Assembly (NCBI GenBank): GCA_903813345.2
Contig: CAIIXF020000001.1
Coordinates: forward strand, 5,518,001 to 5,582,000
Direction of reading: 5' to 3'
DNA: 64,000 nucleotides
Source: Owenia fusiformis
Taxonomy: Eukaryota > Annelida > Polychaeta > Sabellida > Oweniidae
Made by a program: the position numbers and the translations under genes. The notes beneath the pieces were generated by a model. The model saw only the letters and a program-made list of their open reading frames with translations, was not told the DNA's origin and searched no databases. Of the stretch, positions 12,598-23,642 are shown piece after piece (the first letter of the stretch is position 1; every line of letters starts with the position of its first letter).

Positions 12598-12904
12598 TAA
12601 ATGGTTGTGCTTTGATATTTTGCAGCAAAAACACTTAAAGTCCCCGTAAAAAGTTTGAAAATATTTTTTTATCATTCATTTACTATTCGTCAGGACTTAA
12701 AAAGTGATTTTAGAGATTTTTGAACAAAAAGAAAAAAAAGTTGTGAGCATTGCATTTCTCAAATATTCAAATTTCCCGCCATTTTTCAAAAAAGGTTGAA
12801 ATTTTTTAATCATCAAATATTTCTTAATGCATTTCAAAAAAGATTATCTTTTTAACACCAATGCAAAGATTGAACAAAAGACACACTATTTCAATAATAA
12901 AATG

Positions 12905-13234
12905 CACTGGCGGATCTGGGGGGGGGGCCCAGGGGCCCGGGCCCCCCCCCCCTTGAGTGGGCCCAGAAAAAAAAATTGTGCCCAAAAAAAATTTTGAGCC
13001 AAAAAAGGCTTTAAGGCCCCAAAAAGTAGGCCTTTTAGGTCTTAAATTGGCCTTCTAAGGCCTTGTTTTTTAATTTTAGGCCAAATTTAGAAGAAAATGG
13101 GCCTCAAAATTTCAAAATTTGGGCCCACTTTTGGGTTTTTGGGGCCCAAAATTTTTTTCCGCGCAAGCGCGGACGTTTTTTTCTCAGACCACAAGTTTGG
13201 GCCCCCCCCTTGTTGGTTCCCAGATCCGCCCCTG
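12905..13234. mobile_element. CACTGGCGGATC MITE, 330 bp, target duplication AAATG
   Basis: It has the same termini as the 12471 element. AAATG is duplicated at 12900-12904 and 13235-13239. The interior is a patchwork of GGCC-, GGGCCC- and AAATTT-rich words. The open frame over its right half is an artefact. Confidence 0.85.
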
Positions 13235-13313
13235 AAATGCCATATTTAATGGGCCACTTCAATGTTTTAGCATATCAAAAATATTTTGAAACATTAGTGA
13301 TGTCACTAAGGTA

Positions 13314-13550
13314 CAGTTGGGGACATAAATAAATGACAGGTGGATTTGCTGAAGTGAGGATTTCCAATGTTAAAAATAAGAGAATTTACAAGAGGCCATA
13401 AATCAGTGGATGAGATTATACACAATGTAAAATATACAAATTTTAAGGGATATGTATCTAGACAATATTGGAAATTATGGGCTTTCAGACCACCATAATT
13501 AGGAAATGGTGATCGAAAATCGACCTGTCATTTATTTTTGTCCCCAACTT
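13314..13550. mobile_element. Tc1/mariner-like MITE, 237 bp, TA duplication
   Basis: TIRs of about 26 bp begin CAGTTGGGGACATAAATAA on the left and AAGTTGGGGACAAAAATAA on the right, and both continue ATGACAGGT. TA flanks both ends (13312-13313 and 13551-13552). Confidence 0.85.
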
Positions 13551-13552
13551 TA

Positions 13553-16542
13553 GCAAAAACTTTTTGAAAAAAATTGAATTTTTTTTTTGATGTCAATCTT
13601 TTCTAAATATATGATAGACTTTCATAAAAAACCAATGTTGATTGTTTAACCAGGTTAAAAGGAAGAATAAGTTCATTTCTCGCTTGTTTATCAACCGATT
13701 TTCTTAATTTTTTCAGCAAAAAACATGGGAGGATGAATGCCATGCGTTGGTATGAATTGTGGCTAATTAGAAGATATGAGTGACCTCTAAAAGTTGGTTT
13801 TAAATAAATTCACAAATTTTGGAACAAAAGTCTATCAAAAACCAGTTTTTGAAATTAAAAAAAAAAGTTTCACATATCACACTTTGATAACATTGGGTAA
13901 GACTACAATATAAGCCAAAGTGGTTTAAACTTTAATGGCTATGTTGATAAAGCATTCTTAATCTTGTCAAAAACAATATTTGTCCAAATATTTCATTTTA
14001 TGGAGCGGTCATCCTTTAAGAGTGCAAGCAATCTTATGGAGCAAACTTAAATTGTCTGATCAGATAGGAACTCTTTGTAACTTGTCAATGACTTTGAAAA
14101 AAAAAATTGTTCAGTTTGAAGCAAGTTCAAATTTGACCTTGAAAAATTTTGTTATAGGAAGTCTAGGAGGCATGATACTGTATCTCATAACTGGTGCAAG
14201 ATTTGTAGCACCTTTATGTTTCAAAGGAAAAATATTGATTTGTAGTCTTAACATTTTGAGCAACTTTGATAATTCTAGTTTGTTGTTGTTGATCTTTTGC
14301 TTTTTGCTTTTTCAGACCTCAACAAGTCTTTTTGATCAAGTTGACCTTAATTTTAATAAAAAAAACACATTCAAAAAAGTAACCTTTTACAAGGTCAACC
14401 AAATGACAAATCTCGAATCCTAGAATATGTCCAGAAAAAAAGTTATCTGTCCAATAGAAGAAAAGATATTTAACTTTTTGTGATTTTATAACATGGGATC
14501 TATGGGGAACCCCTCGAACTAGAAGGCACATTTTCAAAAAAAGTTGAATTTCCAAAGTTGATAAACAATTTTCAAAACCATATTTCTAGATGTACTTTTA
14601 CTTGTAGATTTCAAATTTGACATCACTTTGACTGAATTTTGAATATTTAATGAAGTAAATCCAAGATTATATCTATTCGCATCTAGTCTATTCAAATTTG
14701 CCATCAAATAGAAGAAATTGTTGGTTAAATGGCTAAAATGCAGATCTCCTAAAATCTCATTAAAACAATGAGATTTCAAACTATTTAGCAAAACATCTAT
14801 TCTTAAATAATAAGCATGAAAATGAGTTAGCAATATATTAGTATTATTTATTGAACAACCCTCGTATAATTTGAATTGGTCAACAGGACAATTTTGACAG
14901 GCAAAATTAATCTGCTGTAAAGACAATGAATAGAATAAATGAGTACCTGTGATGTTGATTAATGATAGGCGACTGGTGTGTCAGTATAGACGCAGATGAA
15001 AATCAACATGCCAATCAAGTTAACATACACAATGAGTTAAAATGAAAAATGATCTCATCAAATTGAATACATTAAATTATAATTTAAATGAAATAATACA
15101 AGTAGTGTTTTGATAGCCATGTGAAAAGTTCAGTTGGTCACTGGGACATCCTAATGTATTATGGCTTCCAGATTCTTATCTTATTTTACTTTCCCCTACT
15201 TTAGTTATTTAGAGAAGCTTTGTATATTGAATATAGTTGTTTGGGTATTGCATTTCCCCAAAAAATTACATTTCATCAAGATTTGTTGTGGTTTAAAATG
15301 AACTCATTAAACCAACAGATGATAATTGATATTGAATGATGAGAAGAAAGACAATGTAGTCTCCAAGAGTCATCAATGGTCTGAGCTGTGGCCACATGTC
15401 CAGGAGTTCATATGGGGCAACTGTTGACAGATAACACAACAATGTCAATATTAATGATATCAAAGTTAACCGTTAACCATTGAAACCTTTGATAGGGAAC
15501 TATTAAGATAGCAGCATTAGAGAAAAACAACCACTTGTGTAACTTGCACATGCTTTGACCAAATCACCACAAACATGCAAACAAATAGCAAAAGAGACGA
15601 ATTATCAGAATTAAACTTAAAACTAAGATCATAATGTGTTTATTTCTATGGAAAAAGGATAATTAAAAGAGAAAATTAAGTCACATATTAAAGATCAAAC
15701 ATAAATAACTTGGACATAAACATTATTATATAAATTAATTAACTATGCAAATATTATATTTAGTGTTAAAGGATATAGCTTAGCAGTTGGAATTAAACTA
15801 TGTAAAACAGGATATAATACTTTACAAGAGGATTAATTATCTGTCAAGAAACATGCAGAATCCATGACACACACTGAATTAACACTTTACATTCACAAGT
15901 ACTTGACCATTTAGATAGACCTTATTGGACATTTTCTTGGACTCAGTATCGGCAGCTGCTAAATGAACACTTACCAAATTGTTGTTGTTATTAAATACAC
16001 GCATTGTGTTATTTGAGACTTGGAAATTAAGACTGGTCAGTTCAAGTGTTTGAAGAACATTTTAAGACGCATTTGGGATACAGTCTTTGTATTCTACAAG
16101 AATAGGATTTAGTCTGTGTAATGGAAGACAAGAATTGACTCTAGGATCTTAAGGTCTCAAGTGTTTACTGTTTGGGGACAACTAACCCAAGAGAATCTCA
16201 AGTATTCCTGGTAAATAGAGATACCTCTGAATTGCTAAGCTGGATATATCACTCTAGAGTGGGACAGTGACATATACAGACATGCAGAAACCATTGTGGG
16301 ATCCACTGCAAGTATTATCCTTTGGAATACCAACGTGTAAGATAAAGTGAGATTAATCAGAATGTGCAGAAACCAAATAGGTATTTTGATAAGATATACA
16401 ACAGTTGCCAAGTTAAATGAAACTTAATTGTATCAGAACGTAGCTGCTGTAGCTATATGCAATAATACATTATCAATACCCGGATACCACAGACATTTCT
16501 ATACTTAATTAAAATACAACTTTTGCAATATTTAAACAAAAG
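13553..16542. other. Intergenic and upstream region of the duplicated gene
   Basis: No gene is recognised. About 14420-14686 is a diverged copy of the 436 bp TIR element at 31692; it shares TATTT(A/C)ACTTTTTGTG(A/G)TTTTA and the TTCGCATC end. The frames at 13980-14926 overlap this repeat and have no protein character. An exon of the gene at 16556 could lie in 15000-16540, but no splice pair is convincing. Confidence 0.5.
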
Positions 16543-16566
16543 ATGACTCATCACCATGGATATTAA
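16543..16566 (+). promoter_or_regulatory. Upstream ORF overlapping the start of the duplicated gene
   Basis: An ATG at 16543 opens a seven-codon frame ending TAA at 16564-16566. It runs across the main ATG at 16556 in a different frame. The main ATG has the near-ideal context CACCATGG. Such overlapping uORFs commonly reduce translation; that effect here is inference. Confidence 0.5.
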
Positions 16567-18382
16567 TTTTTTTGTTCCACCTGGATATTTACAATTCCTT
16601 GACCTCAGTTATAGTAGTGCCATCTTGATGGATGATACACCTCTGCCAACAAATTTATGTAACAGAAATGCAGATATATTAATGCAGCGTAAACATAAAC
16701 CTGCACTTGATCGCAATGTAAATGTGAATAGAAAAAGCAGCAGCGTAACAGCTGTACAGAGTTGTTGTATTGATAGTCATAGTATTGGAAATAATAGATT
16801 TATTTATACACAAGCAAATCATCATCATGTGATATCTAGGGATACGTGTAATAAAAGATATACAGATGATAACAGTACCATATTTGACACTCATAAAAAT
16901 GATTCTATTGATGTTTCAAATGTGGACATTATTCAGGATATTATCAGTAAGGTTGAAATATCTGGAAATGAATGCGTCACTATGGGAGGATCCTTGTCAA
17001 AACATATGGTGAATAATGAATTGGTGAATCATAAGAAAAACTCTTTGATAAACAATGAAGATATGCAATCATGGAGTGAGGATAGGATGGAAAGATCAGA
17101 AACGAACATAGACAATCATGAAAATAAGGATTTCAATAGAAACAATGACATGAGTGATACATTATTGCACGACTGTTCATCTTTTGAGATTCAAAGTACT
17201 CCAGTCAAAGAATTTCAGACACTTAAAACAACTCATGACAATAGTAGATGTATGATGCGTACTGTGTTTGTCTCAAGTTTGGAGGCTGACATAGCGGAGG
17301 GCGACATATGTCGGTGTAAACTGGAGTCTATCATTTGCAATGGTGATTGTGAAAATGACAATAACATTATTACAATGAGTGATCATGATGATGAAGATGT
17401 TTTCTCAAGCTGTTTATCTATAAATAAATCACTGTATAGTCCAAACACAACACAATATAAAAGTCTTGACAATACTGTTGAAAGTGAATCAGATAATGAT
17501 GACGACATAGACAAGGATTTAAAATTTGTCTCAACTGATTCTCTACATATTGAAAATTATCATGACTTCATCAATATTGTTGATGACATCATGGATGAGA
17601 CTGATTGTGAACCAGAATGGGATGCATATGATACAGTCATCAACGATGATGATGAAAGTAGAGAGATTGAATGTTCCGTTAATTCAATTTTATCAAATAC
17701 TGGTCCTACAAGACCTTATAGTTTTGGTTATTATAGCGATTCAGAAATCAATGATGATATACCATGCGTTGATAATGTCCTGGAAACAGAACCAAAAGAA
17801 CTTTCTTTCAATGATCATAGCGCTCCCAATTCTGAAATATCTGATACAGAATCATGGACAGAGTTTGGTTCAAATGTTGATTCACCTATGTATATTCATG
17901 CTGTGAAATCTAGTGCCATAGAAAAAAGGAAATCCAGTGCAATAAAAACAAGGTTATCTAGTTGTTCAAGGCACTCAAGCACTTCAGTTGACCCAGATCC
18001 GGCAACTGACACAAGTTTGGACAGATGGTCTGATGCTGAAGAGGTATTTGACAATACTTTCTATCATTCTTTTGCTGATGGATCTATTGTGAATACTGAT
18101 TGTGAATTATCGTGTACTGAAGAAGATAATGATAAGGGTGAGGATAAATCAAAAATGGTGCATCAGCCGTTTGCCAGAAATGCAGTAATACAAGTACTTA
18201 CTGAGAAAATTGATGATGAAATAGCATTGAAGTATAACCAAGATGGCATTGAATCTGTATTTCTTGAACATTATGATGACTTTGTGAATATTGTCATGCC
18301 ACATGAAAAGATTGTAGAGGAAAAAGAGGTTTGGGATGATTTTGTGCCAGGGTGGCAAGGCAATGGCTTGTGGTTGGATTAA
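16556..18382 (+). CDS. Unrecognised acidic, low-complexity protein, upstream tandem copy
   Basis: This is a single open frame of 608 residues with start context CACCATGG and stop TAA at 18380-18382. I do not recognise the family. The protein is rich in Asp, Glu, Ser and Asn, has no signal peptide, membrane segment or Cys/His finger, and looks largely disordered. A related motif occurs twice: around residue 331 (HIENYHDFINIV, then EPEWDAYD) and at the C-terminus near residue 568 (FLEHYDDFVNIV, then EVWDDFVPGW). A small basic Ser patch (KRKSSAIKTRLSSCSRHSS) lies between, and the end is GLWLD. A conserved stretch before the C-terminal motif reads HQPFARNAVIQVLTEKIDDE. The frame is preserved in the second copy at 23643, which supports it as real coding sequence. 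A 5' non-coding exon may exist upstream. Confidence 0.8.
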   Translation: MDINFFVPPGYLQFLDLSYSSAILMDDTPLPTNLCNRNADILMQRKHKPALDRNVNVNRKSSSVTAVQSCCIDSHSIGNNRFIYTQANHHHVISRDTCNKRYTDDNSTIFDTHKNDSIDVSNVDIIQDIISKVEISGNECVTMGGSLSKHMVNNELVNHKKNSLINNEDMQSWSEDRMERSETNIDNHENKDFNRNNDMSDTLLHDCSSFEIQSTPVKEFQTLKTTHDNSRCMMRTVFVSSLEADIAEGDICRCKLESIICNGDCENDNNIITMSDHDDEDVFSSCLSINKSLYSPNTTQYKSLDNTVESESDNDDDIDKDLKFVSTDSLHIENYHDFINIVDDIMDETDCEPEWDAYDTVINDDDESREIECSVNSILSNTGPTRPYSFGYYSDSEINDDIPCVDNVLETEPKELSFNDHSAPNSEISDTESWTEFGSNVDSPMYIHAVKSSAIEKRKSSAIKTRLSSCSRHSSTSVDPDPATDTSLDRWSDAEEVFDNTFYHSFADGSIVNTDCELSCTEEDNDKGEDKSKMVHQPFARNAVIQVLTEKIDDEIALKYNQDGIESVFLEHYDDFVNIVMPHEKIVEEKEVWDDFVPGWQGNGLWLD

Positions 18383-19440
18383 CAGTAACCCTTATTCTAA
18401 ACAATGTATATTGCCACAGTGTAATGTAAATTGCAAGCTTGGTATAAGCTTTTTGTTAAATATTTCTACTTGTATAATGCATTTAGATGTGAAGCACATT
18501 CACGCTGAGTGTTTTGACACAGGATTAATGTTATTGTCTAGATTTAGTTAACTAATGGTTTATAGGGACCTGGGTTATTTTGTGTTTCTTTCATGTTGCC
18601 TATTGAGTTTCTATTTACTTATACTTTATATCATTTATTTATAAAGTGTTCCCAACTAGCAGTTTCTGTATTAGTCTTGTTATCCCTTGTGCAGTTCAAG
18701 AGACACAGTGCAAGTCTATCTCTACATTCCAATTATTCTTGATGCAGAGAATCACCTAAAGGTTGTGTTTTTGATAAATCTCCTATTATGAAAGTCAATA
18801 CAATTCTTACATTTCGATTTTTAAACAATATTTTTCTTATTGTTGCAATTGTAAGAATGATTAGGCTATAATTGTGGGATTTATTGACCCAATGAACGAT
18901 GTTCTGTTGGGATATACTTAAGCTGTCCGTCCGTCTATCCGTCCATCTGGCCATTCCTCCGTCAGTCCGTCAGTCAGTCAGTGTATAATTTTCTATTAAA
19001 ACCACTTTGATTTTTAGTTATTTACCTTTATTCAATTTTCTAGGATTTTCAGGTCTTGTGAAAAAGGTCGAGCTAATTTATTAATCAAAACAAATAGAAA
19101 TACTTTGCCAGCTGTTTCTATCTTATGAATAGTATTCTAGCCTTACCAACACATATGCTGCCATCTATTTATCCATTTACATATAGCAAGTGTTGCATTA
19201 TGAATTTGTTTGCTATGATAATTATCAACTGGAAATTGGTATTTTAAAAAGCTTTCAGAATTGATTTTTAGTTGAGATATTGATTTTTCTACAAGATGCC
19301 ACATATTTTATGAGTCATCTGAGAGCAAGATTTATTGCAGTTTTTTCTTTTGTAATACATTTAATACCTGATGTCTGATAATGAATGTATTGTGGGACCC
19401 CTAATGTGTAGTGCTCATTTTTAAGTTAAGTCCTAATAAA
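18383..19440 (+). other. Probable 3'UTR of the upstream copy, with AATAAA at 19435-19440
   Basis: About 1 kb of non-coding sequence is shared with the second copy. It includes a 5' fragment of the HINE-like family near 18881-18985 with TCCG/TCCATC repeats, also present in copy B at about 25866, so that insertion predates the duplication. AATAAA at 19435-19440 is a candidate signal; copy B has AATAAG at the same place (26428-26433). Confidence 0.5.
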
Positions 19441-19967
19441 GTTTAAGTTTAAAATATGTCATAATGTATAATAATTCAAGATATTGGAAATTAAGATGAC
19501 AGATTTTCTTGAATTTTTACTTTTTAGACAGATTTACAATCTGGAGTCTATTAAGAATAACTAGACATTATGGAGACTCTGTAGGCCATAGGCATTTATG
19601 ACCTTTTGAAGGTTGCAAATATTCTTGAGATGCTAAAATGTTGAAGTGACATATTAGATATGTCATTTTATTCTTGAAATAGTGTGTCCTTTGTTCAGTC
19701 TTTATATTGGTGTTAAAAAGATAATGTTTTTTCACTGTATAGTGGAATATTTGACGATAAAAAAAACTTAACCACTTTTTTAAAAAAGTTCTTTTTTTTA
19801 AATATCCAAAATAACTTATTTTTCAAAAATCTCTAAAATAACTTTTAAATTTGTGACAAATAGGAAATGTTGATAAAAACATATTGGAACTTTAAAGGAA
19901 TGTACATACTGACATTAAGTCAAAATATTGATTGGAGTATAATATTCATCTGGAGTCTTAATGATTA

Positions 19968-20477
19968 CACTGGTGATCCACTCTATTACGCTGATTACCG
20001 AAACGGAACAAAATTTCAGAACCTTTGAAGGTGCGATTTTTCTTTTTTCCTTATTCCATGCGCTAAAGGCAAAATTCCCATGACATTTTTATAACAAACA
20101 CGTGTCAGAATCATATGTCTAAGAAAGTGTACATGTTTGCGAACAAATAGAACAGAAGACCACAGAATCTTCATTTTAATACCTCACTTAATTTACATAA
20201 ACGGAACTTCGAAAAACCGTTAAGATCTGCATTTCTAACCAATTCTGTTTACGTAACTTAAGTGAGGTATTAGATTGACGATGCTATTGTCCTCTTAACT
20301 ATTTGTTCACAAACATGTACATACATATGATACTGACACACGTTTGTGATAAAAATGTCGTGAGAATTCTGCCTACAATGCGTGAAATAAGGAAAAAAAG
20401 AAAAATCTTAACTTCGAGGTTCCGACATTTTGTTAGCGAAACGGTTCGTAATAGTGTAATCAAGTGGATCACCAGTG
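19968..20477. mobile_element. Foldback element with CACTGGTGATCC ends, copy A
   Basis: The outer ends are CACTGGTGATCCACT and AGTGGATCACCAGTG. Arms of about 250 bp pair through TCAGTATCATATG-type and CTAATACCTCACTTAA segments. The flanks GATTA (19963-19967) and AATTA (20478-20482) look like a 5 bp target duplication with one change. The element is present in both duplication units, so it predates the duplication. Opposed short frames at 20299-20529 arise from its right arm. Confidence 0.8.
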
Positions 20478-21587
20478 AATTAGTCATATAAATTATTTTT
20501 ATATAGACATCCTGTATATACTGTAGCAATTTTTGTAAGTCTATTGTACCATTATGTTTATAACATCTTTGGTGTAATTATTTTCATAGTTTTACATATA
20601 ACTGATGACTGTATTATTTACTGTAGACAAAAAAACATCTAAAAAACTATACGTAAATTTCAAAATCTAATGACTTTTTTACCAGAATCTGCAGATTTTG
20701 CATGAGAGTGCTGTTTGATTACTACCTGTGTTCTTGTTTGATTGATTGAAAGGAGATATTGGAACATAAAACTGTTACCTTTGTCTTTATCAAGTATTAC
20801 ATACCTATGGAAGTATTTGTATGGAAGTCAATGGGAAAGTAAGTGGGCTATATCTACCAATATTGCCGGCTTTCTTTATCATCTTGACTAACTGGAGAAA
20901 CAAGATTCCTAGTCACCTCAGAATTGACCTTGGAACACAAAGTGACAAGATAATCCATCACCAAATTTTTCATTAAGATTGCTCTTATTTGAACAATTTT
21001 TATCCAATTTACACAAAAATTGTTTTCAAATGTGTAGAAATGATCAATGCCGTCTAATTTACTAAATTGAGCATCACCTGTTGTATAGATATGTAGTAAA
21101 ATGTCAAAAGCTTGCAAAAATTCCCTGGTTTCAACTGATTTTGAATCCTGTGATTCAAGAGGTTCATAACCATGACAATATCATAACGTCATGCTTAATT
21201 TCAATCAAACTCTACTCGCAACTACAGATGTGTGACGTCATTGATACAAAGTAGCCATGGGAATAAAGTATAATGTAATATATCAGTTGCGTCACTATTA
21301 CGTGAAATATGTCGATAGTTCTTGCCCAAATACCACGGACCGTCTTTGCAAATACAGAGCCTCCCAAGGACAGACTATATTGGCAGAACTGAGGCATATT
21401 TCATATAGAAGTGACATAACCTCAAAATACTATAACAAAGTAATATGTATTTTTGTGAATTATACGGTGTAAACAGATAGAACAATAAATTCCACAAAAA
21501 ACTTAAATACCTGTTTTTGATGATGTTCTAATATTACAATGGCCAGATAAAGATGATTGTGCCAGACTAACTTAAAAATATGAATTA
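20478..21587. other. Non-coding part of duplication unit A
   Basis: Short frames here occur on both strands. They are matched in unit B (32683-33349) only with altered lengths and starts. Nothing suggests protein. Confidence 0.5.
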
Positions 21588-22523
21588 TTATCCCATCGAA
21601 CGAAGTTCGGAGGGATATAGGGAATGCCTCCGTCCCTCCATCCGTCCGTCCGTCCGTACGTACGTCCATCCGTCCGGGCAATAACTCAAATACCGTTGGC
21701 CCGATTTTGTTCATATTTTGTACACATATACCCTATGGGGGTAGATTTTTGCTATAACTCAAAAAATAGTGGAGCGATTTTGTTCATATTTGGTATGTGA
21801 ATACTATAAGTATTGCACACTGTCTAAAGACACTTTTGGTAGAAAGTGGCCATCTTGAAAAATGGCCGCCATTTTAACATATTTTACTATAACTCAAAAA
21901 GTAGTGGAGCGATTTTGTTCATATTTGGTATGTGAATACTATAAGCATGGCACACTGTCCTATGACACTTTTGGTAGAAGGCGGCCATTTTGAAAACAAT
22001 TTTGAAAAATGGCCGCCATTTTAATGTATTTTACTATAACTCGAAAAGTAGTGGAGTGATTTTGTTCATATTTGGTATGTGAATACTATAAGCATGGCAC
22101 ATTGTCTATTTCTAATGACACTTTTGGTAGACAGTGGCCATTTTGAAAAATGGCCGCCATTTTAACGTATTTTACTATAACTCGAAAAGTAGTGGAGCGA
22201 TTTTGTTCATATTTGATATGTGAATACTTTAAGCATGGCACATTGTCTAATAAAACTTTGGGGAGTAGTCGGCCATTTTGAATAATGGCCACCATTTTTA
22301 TGTGTGTTATTTTACAAGTACGTGTGCAATTTTTCAAAAATTTTAGATGTGGCTACTTAAAGCATATTATTTCTTCTGATGACAACTTGGCTAGTGAGCA
22401 ACCATTTTGAAAATGGTGGCCTTTCTGGTGTGTTGTTTTATGATATTTGCTATTCGTTTGTAAAAATGTCAGCCATTTCTGTTCGATGGGATTCGCTACG
22501 CTTTGGCGTTGCCGTTGTTCTGG
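21588..22523 (+). mobile_element. Helitron/HINE-like non-autonomous element with internal tandem repeats
   Basis: The element starts TTATCCCATCGAACGAAG, then has TCCGTCCG-type repeats. Four tandem units of 135-147 bp follow, each beginning CTATAACTC (21752, 21887, 22034, 22175), plus a degenerate fifth. The 3' module is GATGGGATTCGCTACGC, a short hairpin (ACGC...GGCGT-like) and CTGG. Unit B lacks the element: its sequence at about 33425-33435 runs from GAATTA directly into TTTTTG, which fixes the ends to within 2 nt and shows insertion at a T-rich site without target duplication. Helitrons and HINEs end in a hairpin plus CTRR without TSD; the assignment is inferred from those traits. Confidence 0.75.
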
Positions 22524-23613
22524 TTTTTGTTTCTGCTTCATTCAGAAAGTTACAAATAATGAAACAGTATTTGACTGTAAATATATAAGCACAAGTACCA
22601 AAGGGAAAGGACCAAAAGTTGTAATGGAACTCAGCAAGAAAAAGCAAACTCTAAGTGCACACCAGTCAAGAAAAACAAACCCCATATAGCCCAAAACCAT
22701 GATCTAACGTGAAAAGAAACAATGTCTAATACCCCCTTTCCCCCCACCATTCAAGAACCAATATCACAATCCAAGACCAGAAGACTTAGGGACATTTCAT
22801 TCATACTGAAGTCATTACAATACATGTTGAAGAAAAAATTAGAAATTGATAGCCAATTGATAGCCAATACCCATAACCTCAAAAATAGTTGTAGATACAA
22901 GTACTCATACAAGATAGAGCATTCAGTCTCAAATGATGTGGGATAGATAAAATCCAGTATCCAAGTCCATAGGTGTTTCAAAGGGTCAACATCCATTCAC
23001 AAAATGGATTTTACAAAAGTAGGCTAAAACAGGTCACTTTGACAGATATTCAGTAGAATGTGACTATAATAAAACATCGATAATATATTCTTGACATGTG
23101 CAGGAAGATAATGACGTTGCACCATGTACGCATAAAATGCCATGGCATACTCTCAAAATTTATCTCAAAGTTAATTTTTTACATTGAATTACCCCAAATG
23201 TAAAAAGATTGCAAATAATTTCAGTTTAGTAGTACATATTAGTTTTTTGTATTAGAATTTTGTATTTTAAAACACCTGAGAGCGCTTCAAATGTTCTTGG
23301 GGAGAGAAGCCCCTAAACCCCCTCAAAGTTTGCTTGCTTCGCTCACTCATGGCATACTCACAAAATACCACACTACGCCACTGAAGACTTGGTTTTAAAG
23401 TGAATTTTTATATGGTTCCTGGTTTATTAACTTACTCAGAAAGGTTTTTGTACTGCATTTTATAATGCTACACCAAGACCTCTAATTGAAACCATTAGAT
23501 TTTTAATTTATTTAGATATATACCAACAACATTTCACCCAAATATTTCTTTTGAGACCTCTTGCCTTTGAAGCATTTCAGAATCTGATTTCAAAATAAGC
23601 TCATCAGGATTAT
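22524..23613. other. Downstream end of duplication unit A, non-coding
   Basis: It contains about 450 bp not present in unit B (near 22575-23020). Then comes sequence matched at 33600-34036, including AATCTGATTTCAAAATAAGC just before the junction. No protein is recognised. Confidence 0.45.
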
Positions 23614-23642
23614 CAATAAATTTATGTAACAGTTATGCAGAT

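Larger units (their letters stand above)
16647..23615 (+). repeat. Tandem segmental duplication, unit A
   Basis: The unit runs from inside the coding sequence (after about codon 30) to GGATTATCA near 23615. Its content matches 23614-34036 in the same order and orientation, apart from insertions and deletions in one copy. Copy A carries the HINE-like insertion (21588-22523). It also has extra segments of about 210 bp (near 20655-20880) and 450 bp (near 22575-23020) not seen in B. Confidence 0.85.

Noticed and set aside
13980-14926. Frames of 147, 78 and 130 residues
   Set aside because: They overlap a copy of the GATGCGAGTAG repeat, with low-complexity Phe/Leu/Lys content and no conserved motif or splice context.
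17526-17906. 126-residue Met/Ile-rich frame (and its counterpart at 24493)
   Set aside because: It is the out-of-phase reading of GAT/ATG-rich coding sequence of the duplicated genes.
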